NCBI GenBank assembly: GCA_003650255.1
Contig: QMOP01000039.1
Coordinates: 1-9,130, forward strand
Source: Caldisericota bacterium
Lineage (GTDB): Bacteria > CG03 > B21-G15
Reading direction: 5' to 3'
DNA: 9,130 bases
The notes under the pieces were generated by a model that was not told where the DNA came from, ran no database searches, and worked only from the letters and a program-made list of their open reading frames with translations. Made by a program: the position numbers and the translations under genes. This document shows, piece by piece, positions 1-8,083 of the stretch; the first letter of the stretch is position 1, and the number at the start of each line of letters is the position of its first letter.

Positions 1-1
1 A

Positions 2-3000
2 GATGATGATGAGATTTCATGGGATCCAGGAGATTCTTCCAATTTTATGACACAGGATTCTTCAAATCTAAATATTTTTTATAAGACAATTACACTTGAT
101 GCAGGTCAGGTAATCTCATTTAAATTTTCTCCAAACTCCACTCTCTATGACCCTCTTAATTATGGATGGAGCTTTCAGTATCCATTCAATTATGATGTGA
201 AGGTTAAAATAGGAACATGCTATCCAGTTCCTTCAGGAACAAGTATCAAATTTGAGGCAGATACATCAGGTTATTATACATTTTATCTGAATATTCTTAA
301 TGGAAATTATGAGGTAAAATTTTCAACCTCTCCTCCACCTGAAGCTCCTGCAGAACCAATAAGTGTTGATGGTGACTTTCTTGACTGGAAATATGAGGAT
401 ATAGTTTCTCTTGATAATTGTGAGGATACGTACAATTTGGATGATGGATATGATATGTCAAGGGATATAATAGCACTTTATTATAAAGAAGGAGTTGACA
501 ATATTTATTTCAGGGTTGATTTTTATGAACTTGGAATTTATGCTGAAAATGGTTACTTAGATGTTTATTTTGCAATTGACTTTAAGGATGGAGGACAGGA
601 ATGGCTTCCTGATTATACAGATACAAAGACCGATAAACCATGGGAACTTTGTATTGGAGTTTACGATGCTGATAATTATACTTTATATGATTCAAGCTGG
701 ACAAATCATTCTTCTTACATAAACCAAATAGCATTTAATTCTGCTCTTGACAGTGTTGAGATTTCAGTTTCTAAGGAAATATTTAAAAATTTTGGATGGG
801 ATGAAGGTATGCCTTTTTATATTCAATGTTTTACAACAAAGGATGGAACTGAATCCGGAGATGGAGAAATTTCAGGTAGTGATATTATTGATTTTATAGG
901 AAGTTCGTCTCTTACAAGGGATGTTGGTGATGGAACAGGAATACTTTATGGAAATATTTCTTCCACCCAAACCCCATCTGGAAGGGCAAAGTATTCTGCA
1001 ATATATCATGGAAATCAGAGTATAAATTTGAAACAGGATATTCAGGATTGGATTTATAAGACATATACTGATCATACACCAACAGGATACAAAAGAGGAC
1101 TTGATACAGTTGAGAATTATGGTGTTAAAGTGAATATTCATGTAAGTTGCACACTTGCAAGTGCAATTGAGTGGGCTGACTCCTCATTTAATGAAAGAAT
1201 AAGGAGAATGATTCAGGAAGGAAAGGTTTCTCTTATTGGAGGAGTTATAGCAGAACATATAATGCCATATTTTGAAGGAGAGGTGAATAGAAAGGCAATT
1301 CAACTCGGAAATAAATATTTGATGGATTTTTATGCTCTTTCTTCAACTCCTTCTGTTTTCTGGGTTCCTGAAAGGGTTATAAAAGGTTCTACATTTTATG
1401 ATTTAAAAGCATCATCAATTACAGCTATTGTTCTTGATGATAAATACCATATACTTGACTGGTTCTATGGTGGAGATGTCAATAATACAAGTTTTCAGAA
1501 TGAAAGATTTAAGATTCACAAAATAAATGGAATATACGTTTTTCTTATAAATGGAGTAAGAACTGACCAGGAATCGCCACCAAGTACATCAAATGAATTA
1601 ACCTATGGCTATTATGACCCTGATGGATCAAAATTCTGGAACCAGGATGATGGTCTGCATATTGGCACAAGAAAACTTCTTCTTGAAAAGGCACTTTCCT
1701 CTGATCAGGAGCAACTTGTCCTTGTTTTTGATGACTGGGAAGCGTATGCTGGTAGGTCATTCACTTCAGAAGAGCCAAATGATAATGCTGATAACTGGGA
1801 TAAAACTGTTAGATGGATTGCAAATCATCAGTGGATTGAGATGGTAACACTTGAAGATATTTTAAAAAGAGGATGGACTCCGATTGACCATGGAGAGGAT
1901 TATAATTTGCCTATTAAGACATATGACTGGTTAATGCATGCGTGTGAGAACTCCTATGATAACTGGTATTATGGAAGTGCAATTGAGGAGTCATTTTATG
2001 ATTATATCCCCTCTGGAACAACAAAGAAATTTGGTGATATAAACACTTCTGGAACACATATTTATGATACAGTTCTTGATATAAAGAGCATTCAGGATGA
2101 AAGTTTAAAGGAGATTTCCTGGATAACATTTAACAACATGATATTTGAAACAGCATGGCATGATGAGGATAATACTGATAAGTTTGGAGCAGATGATACA
2201 ACATATGATAATATTTCTGGATGGGATCTTCAATTGCATTCACACCTGCGTTTCTCATCAATTTATAAAGAGATTGACAGTTGGGTTAATGATGTAAAAA
2301 ATGGAGTAATAACATCAACTTCAGTTTTTGTTTTAAATAAGGATATTGATGGAGATGATGAAAAAGAGTTTATTCTTTACAATAACAAAATCTTTGCTGT
2401 TTTTGAGAATGAAGGTGGAAGGATGATAATAGGTGTGGGTTATCCAGAAAAAGGAGGAATAATTTTAACAGGAAACACATTTGCAAACTATGCCTATCAA
2501 GATGAAAGAGAGGGAGATTATCACATAAGTTGTTTCAGGGATTCTGGATATGAGAATGATAGTTATACAGTATCAATGGGAAGTAATTTTATTGAGTTTA
2601 CCTCTTCTGATGGAAGTATTAAAAAGAGGATTGAGATAAAACCTGATTTAGAGGTTGTATATGCTACTTATACAACAACAAACGCAGTTTATGTGAGTTT
2701 TGGTTTAAATCCTGATATATTTGATACATTTTTAAATGGAAAGAATAACTGGAGAAGTATTGGTTCCTCAGCATCATCCTATTATGGTTTTGAGAATGGT
2801 TCAAATAAGGTTTATGTTGAGTTTCTTGATTCAAGTTTTAATAGTGAGAGTGATAATTCGCCTTTATCCCATTCAATAGAAGTAAAGGGAAGCGGAACAT
2901 TCAGGATAAACCTTGTTTTAGGTGAAGGAAGTAATGATACAACGCCTCCTTCAGGAATTGTTGATTTAAAAGTTTCTTCAGTAACAGTGAATTCAGTTAT

Positions 3001-6000
3001 CCTTACATGGACATCTCCTGGAGATGATGGAACAGTTGGTAATATTTTAAATGGATATTTCAGAATATGTTATTCAACAAAGGATACATTTACTGTAGAT
3101 GATTATAATGTTGAAATACCCACAAATGTTTCTTCAGGTGAAAAATGTTCTTATTTAATAGAGGATTTATCCTCTGGTAAGAAGTATTATTTTGCAGTAT
3201 TTACCGGTGATGAGGTTCCAAACTGGAGTGTTGTCTCAAATACTGTGAGTTATTTTGTTAATGAATCTCCTGATACTACTCCTCCATCCGCTCCCACACT
3301 TTCAGCAGAGGATGCTGGAGGTGGTAGTATTCTGCTTTCATGGACTACACCAGATGATAATGACCTTTCAGGATTCAGAATTTACAGAAGCACATTCGCA
3401 TCTCATTTAACCAAAAAGACATTTATTGTTGAATTATCTTCATCTGATGTTTCATACCTTGATAAAGGACTGGAGTCGCTTACATATTACTATCAGATAG
3501 TTTCATTTGATACGTCAGGAAATGTTTCATCTCCTTCAAATGAGGCAAGTGCATTTACAACTAATAACGAGCCACCAAATCCACCAACAAATTTAATAGT
3601 TAAAGATAAAGAGAATGATGAAGGAGGAAGTTTGGAATTGTTGTGGGAGCTTTCAATAGATGATGGAGGTGGAGATAATGATGTTATAAACTATTTTGTA
3701 TACAGGTCAACTTATGATGGCGGATATTTGAAAATTAAGGAGTTAAGTTCTGGAACAACAGTTTATATTGATACAACCACACCAAAAGGAGTAACATTTT
3801 ATTATTACATAATAAGTTATGATGGTGTTTATGAATCAATACCTTCAAATATTTCAAAGGCATACTCAATTGATAATCTTCCACCAGATGCAGTAACTGG
3901 ATTTAAGGCAACTGACAGAAAAACGGATGGTGAGATAATACTTACATGGACTTCTAATACTGAAAATGACCTTGCAGGCTATAAACTTTATAGAACAACT
4001 TCTACGAGTCTCTCTTATTCTTTAATTTCAAAACTTTCTAAGGATACAACCTATTATATTGATAAAGGGCTTATAAATGGAGTTACTTATTACTATGGAA
4101 TAAAAGCATTTGATACATCTGGAAACGAAAGTTCATTTTCATATTCAAGTACCTTTCCAACAGATAATATTCCTCCTTCTCCTCCATACGAAGTTAAAGC
4201 AACTGATACCGAGGGAGGAGTAATATTTGTTGAATGGAAGGTGGATGAGTCAATTTATTATTTTGAAGTATACAGGTCAACATTTTCATCTGATATTAAC
4301 AGTAAAATTCGTATTTCAACAACTTCAGATAATTATTATTTTGACACCTCAGTTACTCTTCACTCAACCTATTATTATCAGATAATATCAGTTGATTTTT
4401 CCTTAAATAAGAGTTCCTCCTCAAATGAGGCGTATGCCTTTGTTTCATCAACAAGCAGAGTAAATCCTCCAATAAATCTCAATGTATGTGATTTTGAAGA
4501 TGATGAAGGAGGGAGTTTGATACTTACATGGGATCTTTCAATAGATGAACCAGATATAACAGGTTATTGGATTTACAGGAGCACAGATGGAATTAATTTC
4601 TCTTTTTATAATAGTGTGGTTAAAGGAACAACATATTTTAAAGATACAGAACTCAAAAATTATCAAACCTATTACTATTATTTATGTACAAGTAGAAACG
4701 GAGAACTTTCAGTTCCTTCAAATATTGATTATGCCTATCCAGTTGATAATCTTCCTCCACCAGCGCCTTCAAGTGGAAGTGCAGTTGATAAAGAGACAGA
4801 TGGAGAGATTTATTTAAGCTGGAGTGAAGTTTCAAGTTCTGATTTGCTTTTATATAGAATCTATAGAAGTTCAGATGGATTTAATTTTGTTTTGATAAAG
4901 GAAACAGCAAATACGTCATTTATTGATTCCGGTCTTGAGAATCTTGTAACTTATTATTACAAAATAAGAAGTGTTGATACATCATATAATGAGTCAACAT
5001 CATATTTACTTTTAAGCGCATATCCGACTGATAAGACACCACCAGAAATTTTAAGTTTTTCTGTTTCTGATACTGGTTCCGGAGGAACAACATTTCTTAG
5101 CTGGGAACTTGAGGGAGATGATATTGAAAGAGTATCTATTTATTATTCAACATACAGCTGTTTAATTGAAAACAAAAAACTTCTTGTTGATTTATCTTTT
5201 CCTGTTTATTCTCTTGTCCATTCAGGGCTTAAACAATTAACATATTTTTACATGATACGTGTTATTGATATTTATGGAAATTACATTGATTCAGAGGAGA
5301 AACAAGCTTTTCCAACAAATCCTTCAAAACCACTGCCACCACTTAATTTAAATGCATTTGACCTTGACTGGGACTATGGAGGGAAGATTAAACTTTCATG
5401 GATGCTCTCTGAAGATGATACAGGAGGGTATCAGGATGTGATATCTTATAGAATCTACAGGTCAACTTATGATGGTGGATATGCTTTAATTGATGAAGTG
5501 GAAAGAGGAACAAGTTATTATATTGATTCAGTAAATACAGGAACAACATACTATTACAGAATCACAAGTTATGATGGAGTATATGAATCAGCTATGAGCA
5601 ACTTTTCAAAAGCATACTCCTATGCAAATCTTGTTGAGTACAATGTGAAACTTAATTTAGTCCTTTCATTAAAGATTGAGAAACCACTCAATTATAGTTT
5701 TATATACAGAATTGTCTCATCCACTCATTCAAAATGGAATATGGTGGAAGTTGCTGATAAAAAAGAGGAATTCAGGAGGTTGATAGATGTATATGAGATT
5801 TATTTTGAGAAAGGAGGAGAAAAGATAACAGTTCTTCCAAAAGAGATTTATTTATCATTTAATTATGAAAAGTTGAATCCCGCAATAGCGAACTCAATAA
5901 GTGTTTTAAAACTTGATGAAATTAACTCAAAATGGTTTGAGATAGAAAAGGATTTCATTGATATTCCGAATAAAGAGATAAGAGTCAAAATAAAGGAGTT

Positions 6001-6307
6001 TTCACTTTTTACGCTTGGATATAAGGCATATTCAGATTTAAGCAAGGTAAAGGTTTATCCAAATCCGTTTAAGATAAAAGAAGCAGTTGGTGGAGTTTTG
6101 AAATTCATAAATTTACCAGCACAAACAAAAGTAAAAATCTATACAATTTCAGGAGAACTTGTTTTTGAGGGAAAAAGCAACACTTCAACTTTTGAGTGGA
6201 ATGGAAAGAATAATAGTGGAGAGTATGTTGCGCCAGGACTTTATTTTTATATTTTACGCTCTCCAAGTGGAGAAGAGAAAAGAGGGAAGATTGCTTTAAT
6301 ATGGTGA
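2..6307 (+). CDS. Giant secreted GH57-family glycoside hydrolase with nine FN3 domains and type IX-like sorting domain (5' partial)
   Basis: Probable extracellular or surface-anchored alpha-glucan-active enzyme. The frame is open from base 2 through the ATG at 47 without a stop or ribosome binding site, so the true start and signal peptide lie upstream. Residues are numbered from that internal Met. Residues 1-98 are a beta-rich segment of unknown type. About 105-303 is CBM9/DOMON-like, opening with VDGDFLDW. GH57 begins near 313, with motif 1 H321-GNQ, motif 2 GGVIAEH (H404), motif 3 WVPERV with candidate nucleophile E442, motif 4 FDDWEAYAG with candidate acid/base D563, and motif 5 around W596. 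E442 and D563 align with E123 and D214 of the Thermococcus litoralis glucanotransferase. A DxDxDxxxE calcium-site-like run sits at 766-774. Nine FN3 domains fill 966-1860, a beta-rich segment follows, and a sorting domain starts at VYPNPF (2003-2008). Substrate preference (amylase, pullulanase or transferase) cannot be fixed. The stop overlaps the next gene. Confidence 0.85.
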   Translation, partial: DDDEISWDPGDSSNFMTQDSSNLNIFYKTITLDAGQVISFKFSPNSTLYDPLNYGWSFQYPFNYDVKVKIGTCYPVPSGTSIKFEADTSGYYTFYLNILNGNYEVKFSTSPPPEAPAEPISVDGDFLDWKYEDIVSLDNCEDTYNLDDGYDMSRDIIALYYKEGVDNIYFRVDFYELGIYAENGYLDVYFAIDFKDGGQEWLPDYTDTKTDKPWELCIGVYDADNYTLYDSSWTNHSSYINQIAFNSALDSVEISVSKEIFKNFGWDEGMPFYIQCFTTKDGTESGDGEISGSDIIDFIGSSSLTRDVGDGTGILYGNISSTQTPSGRAKYSAIYHGNQSINLKQDIQDWIYKTYTDHTPTGYKRGLDTVENYGVKVNIHVSCTLASAIEWADSSFNERIRRMIQEGKVSLIGGVIAEHIMPYFEGEVNRKAIQLGNKYLMDFYALSSTPSVFWVPERVIKGSTFYDLKASSITAIVLDDKYHILDWFYGGDVNNTSFQNERFKIHKINGIYVFLINGVRTDQESPPSTSNELTYGYYDPDGSKFWNQDDGLHIGTRKLLLEKALSSDQEQLVLVFDDWEAYAGRSFTSEEPNDNADNWDKTVRWIANHQWIEMVTLEDILKRGWTPIDHGEDYNLPIKTYDWLMHACENSYDNWYYGSAIEESFYDYIPSGTTKKFGDINTSGTHIYDTVLDIKSIQDESLKEISWITFNNMIFETAWHDEDNTDKFGADDTTYDNISGWDLQLHSHLRFSSIYKEIDSWVNDVKNGVITSTSVFVLNKDIDGDDEKEFILYNNKIFAVFENEGGRMIIGVGYPEKGGIILTGNTFANYAYQDEREGDYHISCFRDSGYENDSYTVSMGSNFIEFTSSDGSIKKRIEIKPDLEVVYATYTTTNAVYVSFGLNPDIFDTFLNGKNNWRSIGSSASSYYGFENGSNKVYVEFLDSSFNSESDNSPLSHSIEVKGSGTFRINLVLGEGSNDTTPPSGIVDLKVSSVTVNSVILTWTSPGDDGTVGNILNGYFRICYSTKDTFTVDDYNVEIPTNVSSGEKCSYLIEDLSSGKKYYFAVFTGDEVPNWSVVSNTVSYFVNESPDTTPPSAPTLSAEDAGGGSILLSWTTPDDNDLSGFRIYRSTFASHLTKKTFIVELSSSDVSYLDKGLESLTYYYQIVSFDTSGNVSSPSNEASAFTTNNEPPNPPTNLIVKDKENDEGGSLELLWELSIDDGGGDNDVINYFVYRSTYDGGYLKIKELSSGTTVYIDTTTPKGVTFYYYIISYDGVYESIPSNISKAYSIDNLPPDAVTGFKATDRKTDGEIILTWTSNTENDLAGYKLYRTTSTSLSYSLISKLSKDTTYYIDKGLINGVTYYYGIKAFDTSGNESSFSYSSTFPTDNIPPSPPYEVKATDTEGGVIFVEWKVDESIYYFEVYRSTFSSDINSKIRISTTSDNYYFDTSVTLHSTYYYQIISVDFSLNKSSSSNEAYAFVSSTSRVNPPINLNVCDFEDDEGGSLILTWDLSIDEPDITGYWIYRSTDGINFSFYNSVVKGTTYFKDTELKNYQTYYYYLCTSRNGELSVPSNIDYAYPVDNLPPPAPSSGSAVDKETDGEIYLSWSEVSSSDLLLYRIYRSSDGFNFVLIKETANTSFIDSGLENLVTYYYKIRSVDTSYNESTSYLLLSAYPTDKTPPEILSFSVSDTGSGGTTFLSWELEGDDIERVSIYYSTYSCLIENKKLLVDLSFPVYSLVHSGLKQLTYFYMIRVIDIYGNYIDSEEKQAFPTNPSKPLPPLNLNAFDLDWDYGGKIKLSWMLSEDDTGGYQDVISYRIYRSTYDGGYALIDEVERGTSYYIDSVNTGTTYYYRITSYDGVYESAMSNFSKAYSYANLVEYNVKLNLVLSLKIEKPLNYSFIYRIVSSTHSKWNMVEVADKKEEFRRLIDVYEIYFEKGGEKITVLPKEIYLSFNYEKLNPAIANSISVLKLDEINSKWFEIEKDFIDIPNKEIRVKIKEFSLFTLGYKAYSDLSKVKVYPNPFKIKEAVGGVLKFINLPAQTKVKIYTISGELVFEGKSNTSTFEWNGKNNSGEYVAPGLYFYILRSPSGEEKRGKIALIW
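2942..5629 (+). repeat. Array of nine FN3 domains arranged as a three-domain higher-order repeat
   Basis: Nine consecutive domains of about 95-105 residues share a PP-containing linker, a strand-B Trp (LxW), a YRST-type strand and a YYY strand. Approximate starts are 2942, 3275, 3569, 3872, 4163, 4457, 4745, 5030 and 5318. Three subtypes recur in order. Type A is domains 3, 6 and 9 (EGGSL..W.LS early; SYDGVYES in 3 and 9). Type B is domains 4 and 7 (NLPP linker, TDGEI.L.W). Type C is domains 2, 5 and 8 (longer YRSTF.S..... loop, Y.QI/MI strand). After divergent domain 1 the order is therefore C-ABC-ABC-A, with a period of about 290 residues. Domains 3 and 9 still match at DNA level over 27 bases (3701-3727 and 5456-5482, one difference by eye). 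The array probably acts as a spacer or carbohydrate-contacting stalk. Confidence 0.85.
6047..6304 (+). other. C-terminal type IX-like (FlgD-Ig-like) sorting domain of the GH57 protein
   Basis: The last roughly 86 residues form a small beta-sandwich module. It has VYPNPF at its start, then LKFINLP, VKIYTISGELV, FEWNGKNNSGEYVAPGLY and a final basic GEEKRGKIALIW. This is the order of the FlgD-Ig-like / por-secretion C-terminal domain, which directs proteins across the outer membrane by the type IX pathway in Bacteroidota and is also found in many candidate phyla. The module ends at the stop codon, as expected for a C-terminal signal. The PorV/PorQ-like gene immediately downstream supports the reading. 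Whether this host has the rest of the type IX machinery cannot be seen here. Confidence 0.75.
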
Positions 6308-7167
6308 TTTTATTTGTTTTATTAAGTTTTCTTTTTTCTGGTGGAGAGACCGCATTTTCATTTTTAAAGATTGAACCTTCTGCAAGGGGAACATCTATTG
6401 CTGCCTTTTCATCAATAAGTAATGACATAGGTGCTTTATACTGGAATCCAGCAGGAACAGCAATTCAGAGAAGAATTATAATTGGAATGAACCATTTGAA
6501 TTATATTGATAATTTGAATATTGAATTTTTATCTGGAATTTTCCCTTTTAAATTTGGAAATATCTCTTTTGGATATTTTTATTTAGGAACAAATTTAAAA
6601 AGGGAAAAAGAGGATACATCAGGGTTATATTCTGGAGAGGAGGGAAGTTTTGGTTATCTTGCAAGGGTTGGAATTTTGAATTATTCAAGAATGGTTTTAA
6701 AAAGGGTTTTTCTTGGTGGAAATGTTAAGTTTATAAGAGAGGAGATAGATGATGCTTCTTATGATGGAAGTGCAGTTGATATCGGAGCAATTTATAGAAT
6801 CAGAAGAGGTGCTGTATCTTTTTGTCTTAAAAATATTGGAAGAAAACTTAGTGTGGGTGAAAGAGAATTCAGTCTTCCTTTTGAAATTTTAATTGGTGGA
6901 TTTCATAGATTTAAGAAGTTTCTTATTTCACTTGATATTAGTTATCCATTAAGAGATAATTTAGGTGTTCTTTTTGGAACAAGTATTAATTTATTTAAAA
7001 ATTTCAGTTTAAGATTCGGATACAGGTATAAAAAGGATACATTTTTTAAAGGAATAAGGGCTGGGTTTGGAACGCATATTAAAGGGAGAATATTTATTGA
7101 TTATGCTTTTAGAATAGCAGATTTTTCAGTTATACACTCATTTTCAATTCAGTATAAAGGATTTTAA
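6301..7167 (+). CDS. PorV/PorQ-like outer-membrane beta-barrel protein
   Basis: A 288-residue predicted outer-membrane barrel of the PorV/PorQ family. These FadL-related proteins act with type IX secretion; PorV carries cargo from the translocon to the surface attachment complex. Residues 1-13 are a short hydrophobic signal-like stretch without the usual Lys/Arg at the front. FLKIEPSARGTSIA (about 20-33) and NDIGALYWNPAG (41-52) are the family's N-terminal hallmarks. The rest alternates aromatic/glycine strands with charged turns and ends in Phe (YKGF), like an outer-membrane barrel. The ATG lies inside the preceding gene (ATGGTGA, 7 bases shared) and a weak GAGGG sits about 14 bases upstream, so translation probably depends on coupling to the GH57 gene. 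The weak n-region leaves the exact start slightly open. Function as a cargo shuttle is inferred from family and neighbour. Confidence 0.8.
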   Translation: MVILFVLLSFLFSGGETAFSFLKIEPSARGTSIAAFSSISNDIGALYWNPAGTAIQRRIIIGMNHLNYIDNLNIEFLSGIFPFKFGNISFGYFYLGTNLKREKEDTSGLYSGEEGSFGYLARVGILNYSRMVLKRVFLGGNVKFIREEIDDASYDGSAVDIGAIYRIRRGAVSFCLKNIGRKLSVGEREFSLPFEILIGGFHRFKKFLISLDISYPLRDNLGVLFGTSINLFKNFSLRFGYRYKKDTFFKGIRAGFGTHIKGRIFIDYAFRIADFSVIHSFSIQYKGF

Positions 7168-7205
7168 TTGTCCTGGGTCAATAGATTTGGAGCAGGGGAG
7201 ATCCA

Positions 7206-7235
7206 CTTTTCTTGGCGCAAGAAGAGATTTTTCTT
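7206..7235 (+). terminator. Probable intrinsic terminator after the PorV/PorQ-like gene
   Basis: CTTTTCTTG (7206-7214) pairs with CAAGAAGAG (7218-7226) around a GCG loop, giving a 9-bp stem with one G-U pair. A, then five T (7228-7232), then CTT follow. It starts 39 bases after the PorV/PorQ-like stop, a normal place to end the two-gene unit. The stem has only three G-C pairs, so it may be leaky. The right arm can also pair with TTCTTG at 7231-7236, forming a competing hairpin. Confidence 0.5.
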
Positions 7236-7265
7236 GAACAGGAGTAAAATTTTTGATAAATTTTC

Positions 7266-7271
7266 TATAAA
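7266..7271 (+). promoter_or_regulatory. Possible -10 element for the response regulator gene
   Basis: TATAAA is a good -10 match and would put a start site near 7278, downstream of the terminator and upstream of the regulator. No acceptable -35 exists 16-18 bp upstream (agtaaa), and TTGAAC at 7234-7239 is too far away. An AT-rich pair of 11-mers (7247-7257 and 7258-7268) lies just upstream and could help an activator, but it differs from the clear boxes at 8084. Tentative. Confidence 0.25.
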
Positions 7272-7291
7272 TGCAGGGTAAGAGGATAGAT

Positions 7292-7348
7292 ATGGTTTAT
7301 CTGATTTTATCTCTTTCAATAATCAAAAACTCCAGAGTTATGGATTAA
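7292..7348 (+). CDS. Possible 18-codon leader ORF upstream of the response regulator
   Basis: ATG at 7292 has a well-placed AGAGG (7281-7285, 6-base spacer) and encodes MVYLILSLSIIKNSRVMD before TAA (7346-7348). It is in the same frame as the regulator, whose GTG start lies one codon beyond the stop (TAA CCG GTG). The regulator has no convincing Shine-Dalgarno of its own, so ribosomes finishing this ORF could re-initiate at the GTG. An in-frame ATG at 7271 would add seven residues but has no binding site. The peptide is too short to judge by composition; translation is inferred from the site and the spacing only. Confidence 0.3.
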   Translation: MVYLILSLSIIKNSRVMD

Positions 7349-7351
7349 CCG

Positions 7352-8041
7352 GTGCGGGAGAAGATTTTAATTATTGATGATGACCATGGAGTTTTGAAAC
7401 TGATGAAATATGTACTGGAGAGGGAGAAGTTTTCAGTGGTAACCTGTTCCTGTGGAGAAGATGGTATAGAGAAGGCAAGGGAATCAAAACCAGATTTAAT
7501 AATCCTTGATCTCAAATTACCTGATATGCATGGACTTGATATTTTAAAAATCTTAAAAAAGGACAAAACTACATCTTACATTCCTGTAATTATTTTGACT
7601 GCTCAGGGAAAAAGTGAGATGGATGTGGTAAGAGGACTTGAAATGGGAGCAGAGGATTATATAGTAAAACCACCTCGCTTGAGAGAATTTGTAAGCAGAG
7701 TCAGAGTTGTTTTGAGGAGATTGTATTATAATGGAGAAGTGGAGGATGTACTTGAGAGGGGTATGTTTTATATAAATTTATCCAGAAACATAATTAAGGT
7801 GAATGGGCAGGAAATAAAAGGATTGACTCAAAAGGAATTTGACCTTCTCTGTATTCTTATCAGAAAAAGCGGTCAGGTTTTAAAACACGAATATCTTCTT
7901 GAGACAGTCTGGGGATATGAATCAAATGTGAATACTCAAACTCTGAAGACTCATATTAAAAATTTACGACGGAAATTGCCCACTGAAGCGAAAAATAAGA
8001 TACAGACAATAAGAGGAATAGGGTACAGACTCGAGGAATAG
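7352..8041 (+). CDS. OmpR/PhoB-family response regulator (receiver plus winged helix)
   Basis: A 229-residue two-component transcription factor of normal family length. The receiver domain (1-120) has the acidic pocket D9-D10-D11, phospho-acceptor D53 in LILDLKLPDMHG, switch residue T83 in IILTAQG and K106 in the KPP turn, where KPF is usual. After a short linker, residues about 130-229 are the Trans_reg_C winged-helix domain. LTQKEFDLLCIL precedes the recognition region VNTQTLKTHIKNLRRKL, and it ends with the IRGIGYRLEE beta-hairpin wing. The GTG at 7352 is the only usable start after the in-frame TAA at 7346, and translation then begins directly with REKILIIDDD. No histidine kinase gene adjoins, so its signal is unknown and phosphate sensing should not be assumed. 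The 11-bp repeat array beginning 43 bases after its stop is a plausible target for this DNA-binding class. Confidence 0.93.
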   Translation: MREKILIIDDDHGVLKLMKYVLEREKFSVVTCSCGEDGIEKARESKPDLIILDLKLPDMHGLDILKILKKDKTTSYIPVIILTAQGKSEMDVVRGLEMGAEDYIVKPPRLREFVSRVRVVLRRLYYNGEVEDVLERGMFYINLSRNIIKVNGQEIKGLTQKEFDLLCILIRKSGQVLKHEYLLETVWGYESNVNTQTLKTHIKNLRRKLPTEAKNKIQTIRGIGYRLEE

Positions 8042-8083
8042 TTTAATTTATGGAATTATTTGAATATTTCTAAACAATAAAAA

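Noticed and set aside
2..46. Treating ATG 47 as the true start of the GH57 gene
   Set aside because: The frame is open through the window edge, there is no ribosome site or signal peptide at 47, and the preceding residues continue the same extracellular-type sequence.
872..2129. Antisense and alternate-frame ORFs inside the GH57 gene (872-1141 minus, 1545-1760 minus, 1605-1847 plus, 1914-2129 minus)
   Set aside because: They overlap a long ORF with clear domain motifs, have no family signal of their own, and read like shadows of the coding frame.
4587..6045. Other-frame ORFs within the FN3 and C-terminal regions (4587-4817 plus, 4653-4835 minus, 5863-6045 minus)
   Set aside because: They are low-complexity translations of repeated FN3 DNA in the wrong frame, and the main frame is intact throughout.
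6105..6428. 107-residue minus-strand ORF across the GH57/PorV junction
   Set aside because: It spans the end of one supported gene and the start of another, with no recognisable domain or convincing start site.
7247..7268. Tandem AT-rich 11-mers (AAATTTTTGAT and AAATTTTCTAT) as an autoregulatory box for the regulator
   Set aside because: Only two imperfect A/T-run units, without the CAC of the clear boxes and not 10 bp from a -10, so chance in AT-rich DNA is likely.
7168..7281. Continuation of the PorV/PorQ-like frame after its stop (37 codons from TTG)
   Set aside because: The barrel already ends in a typical C-terminal Phe, and the extension crosses the terminator and lacks a ribosome site.
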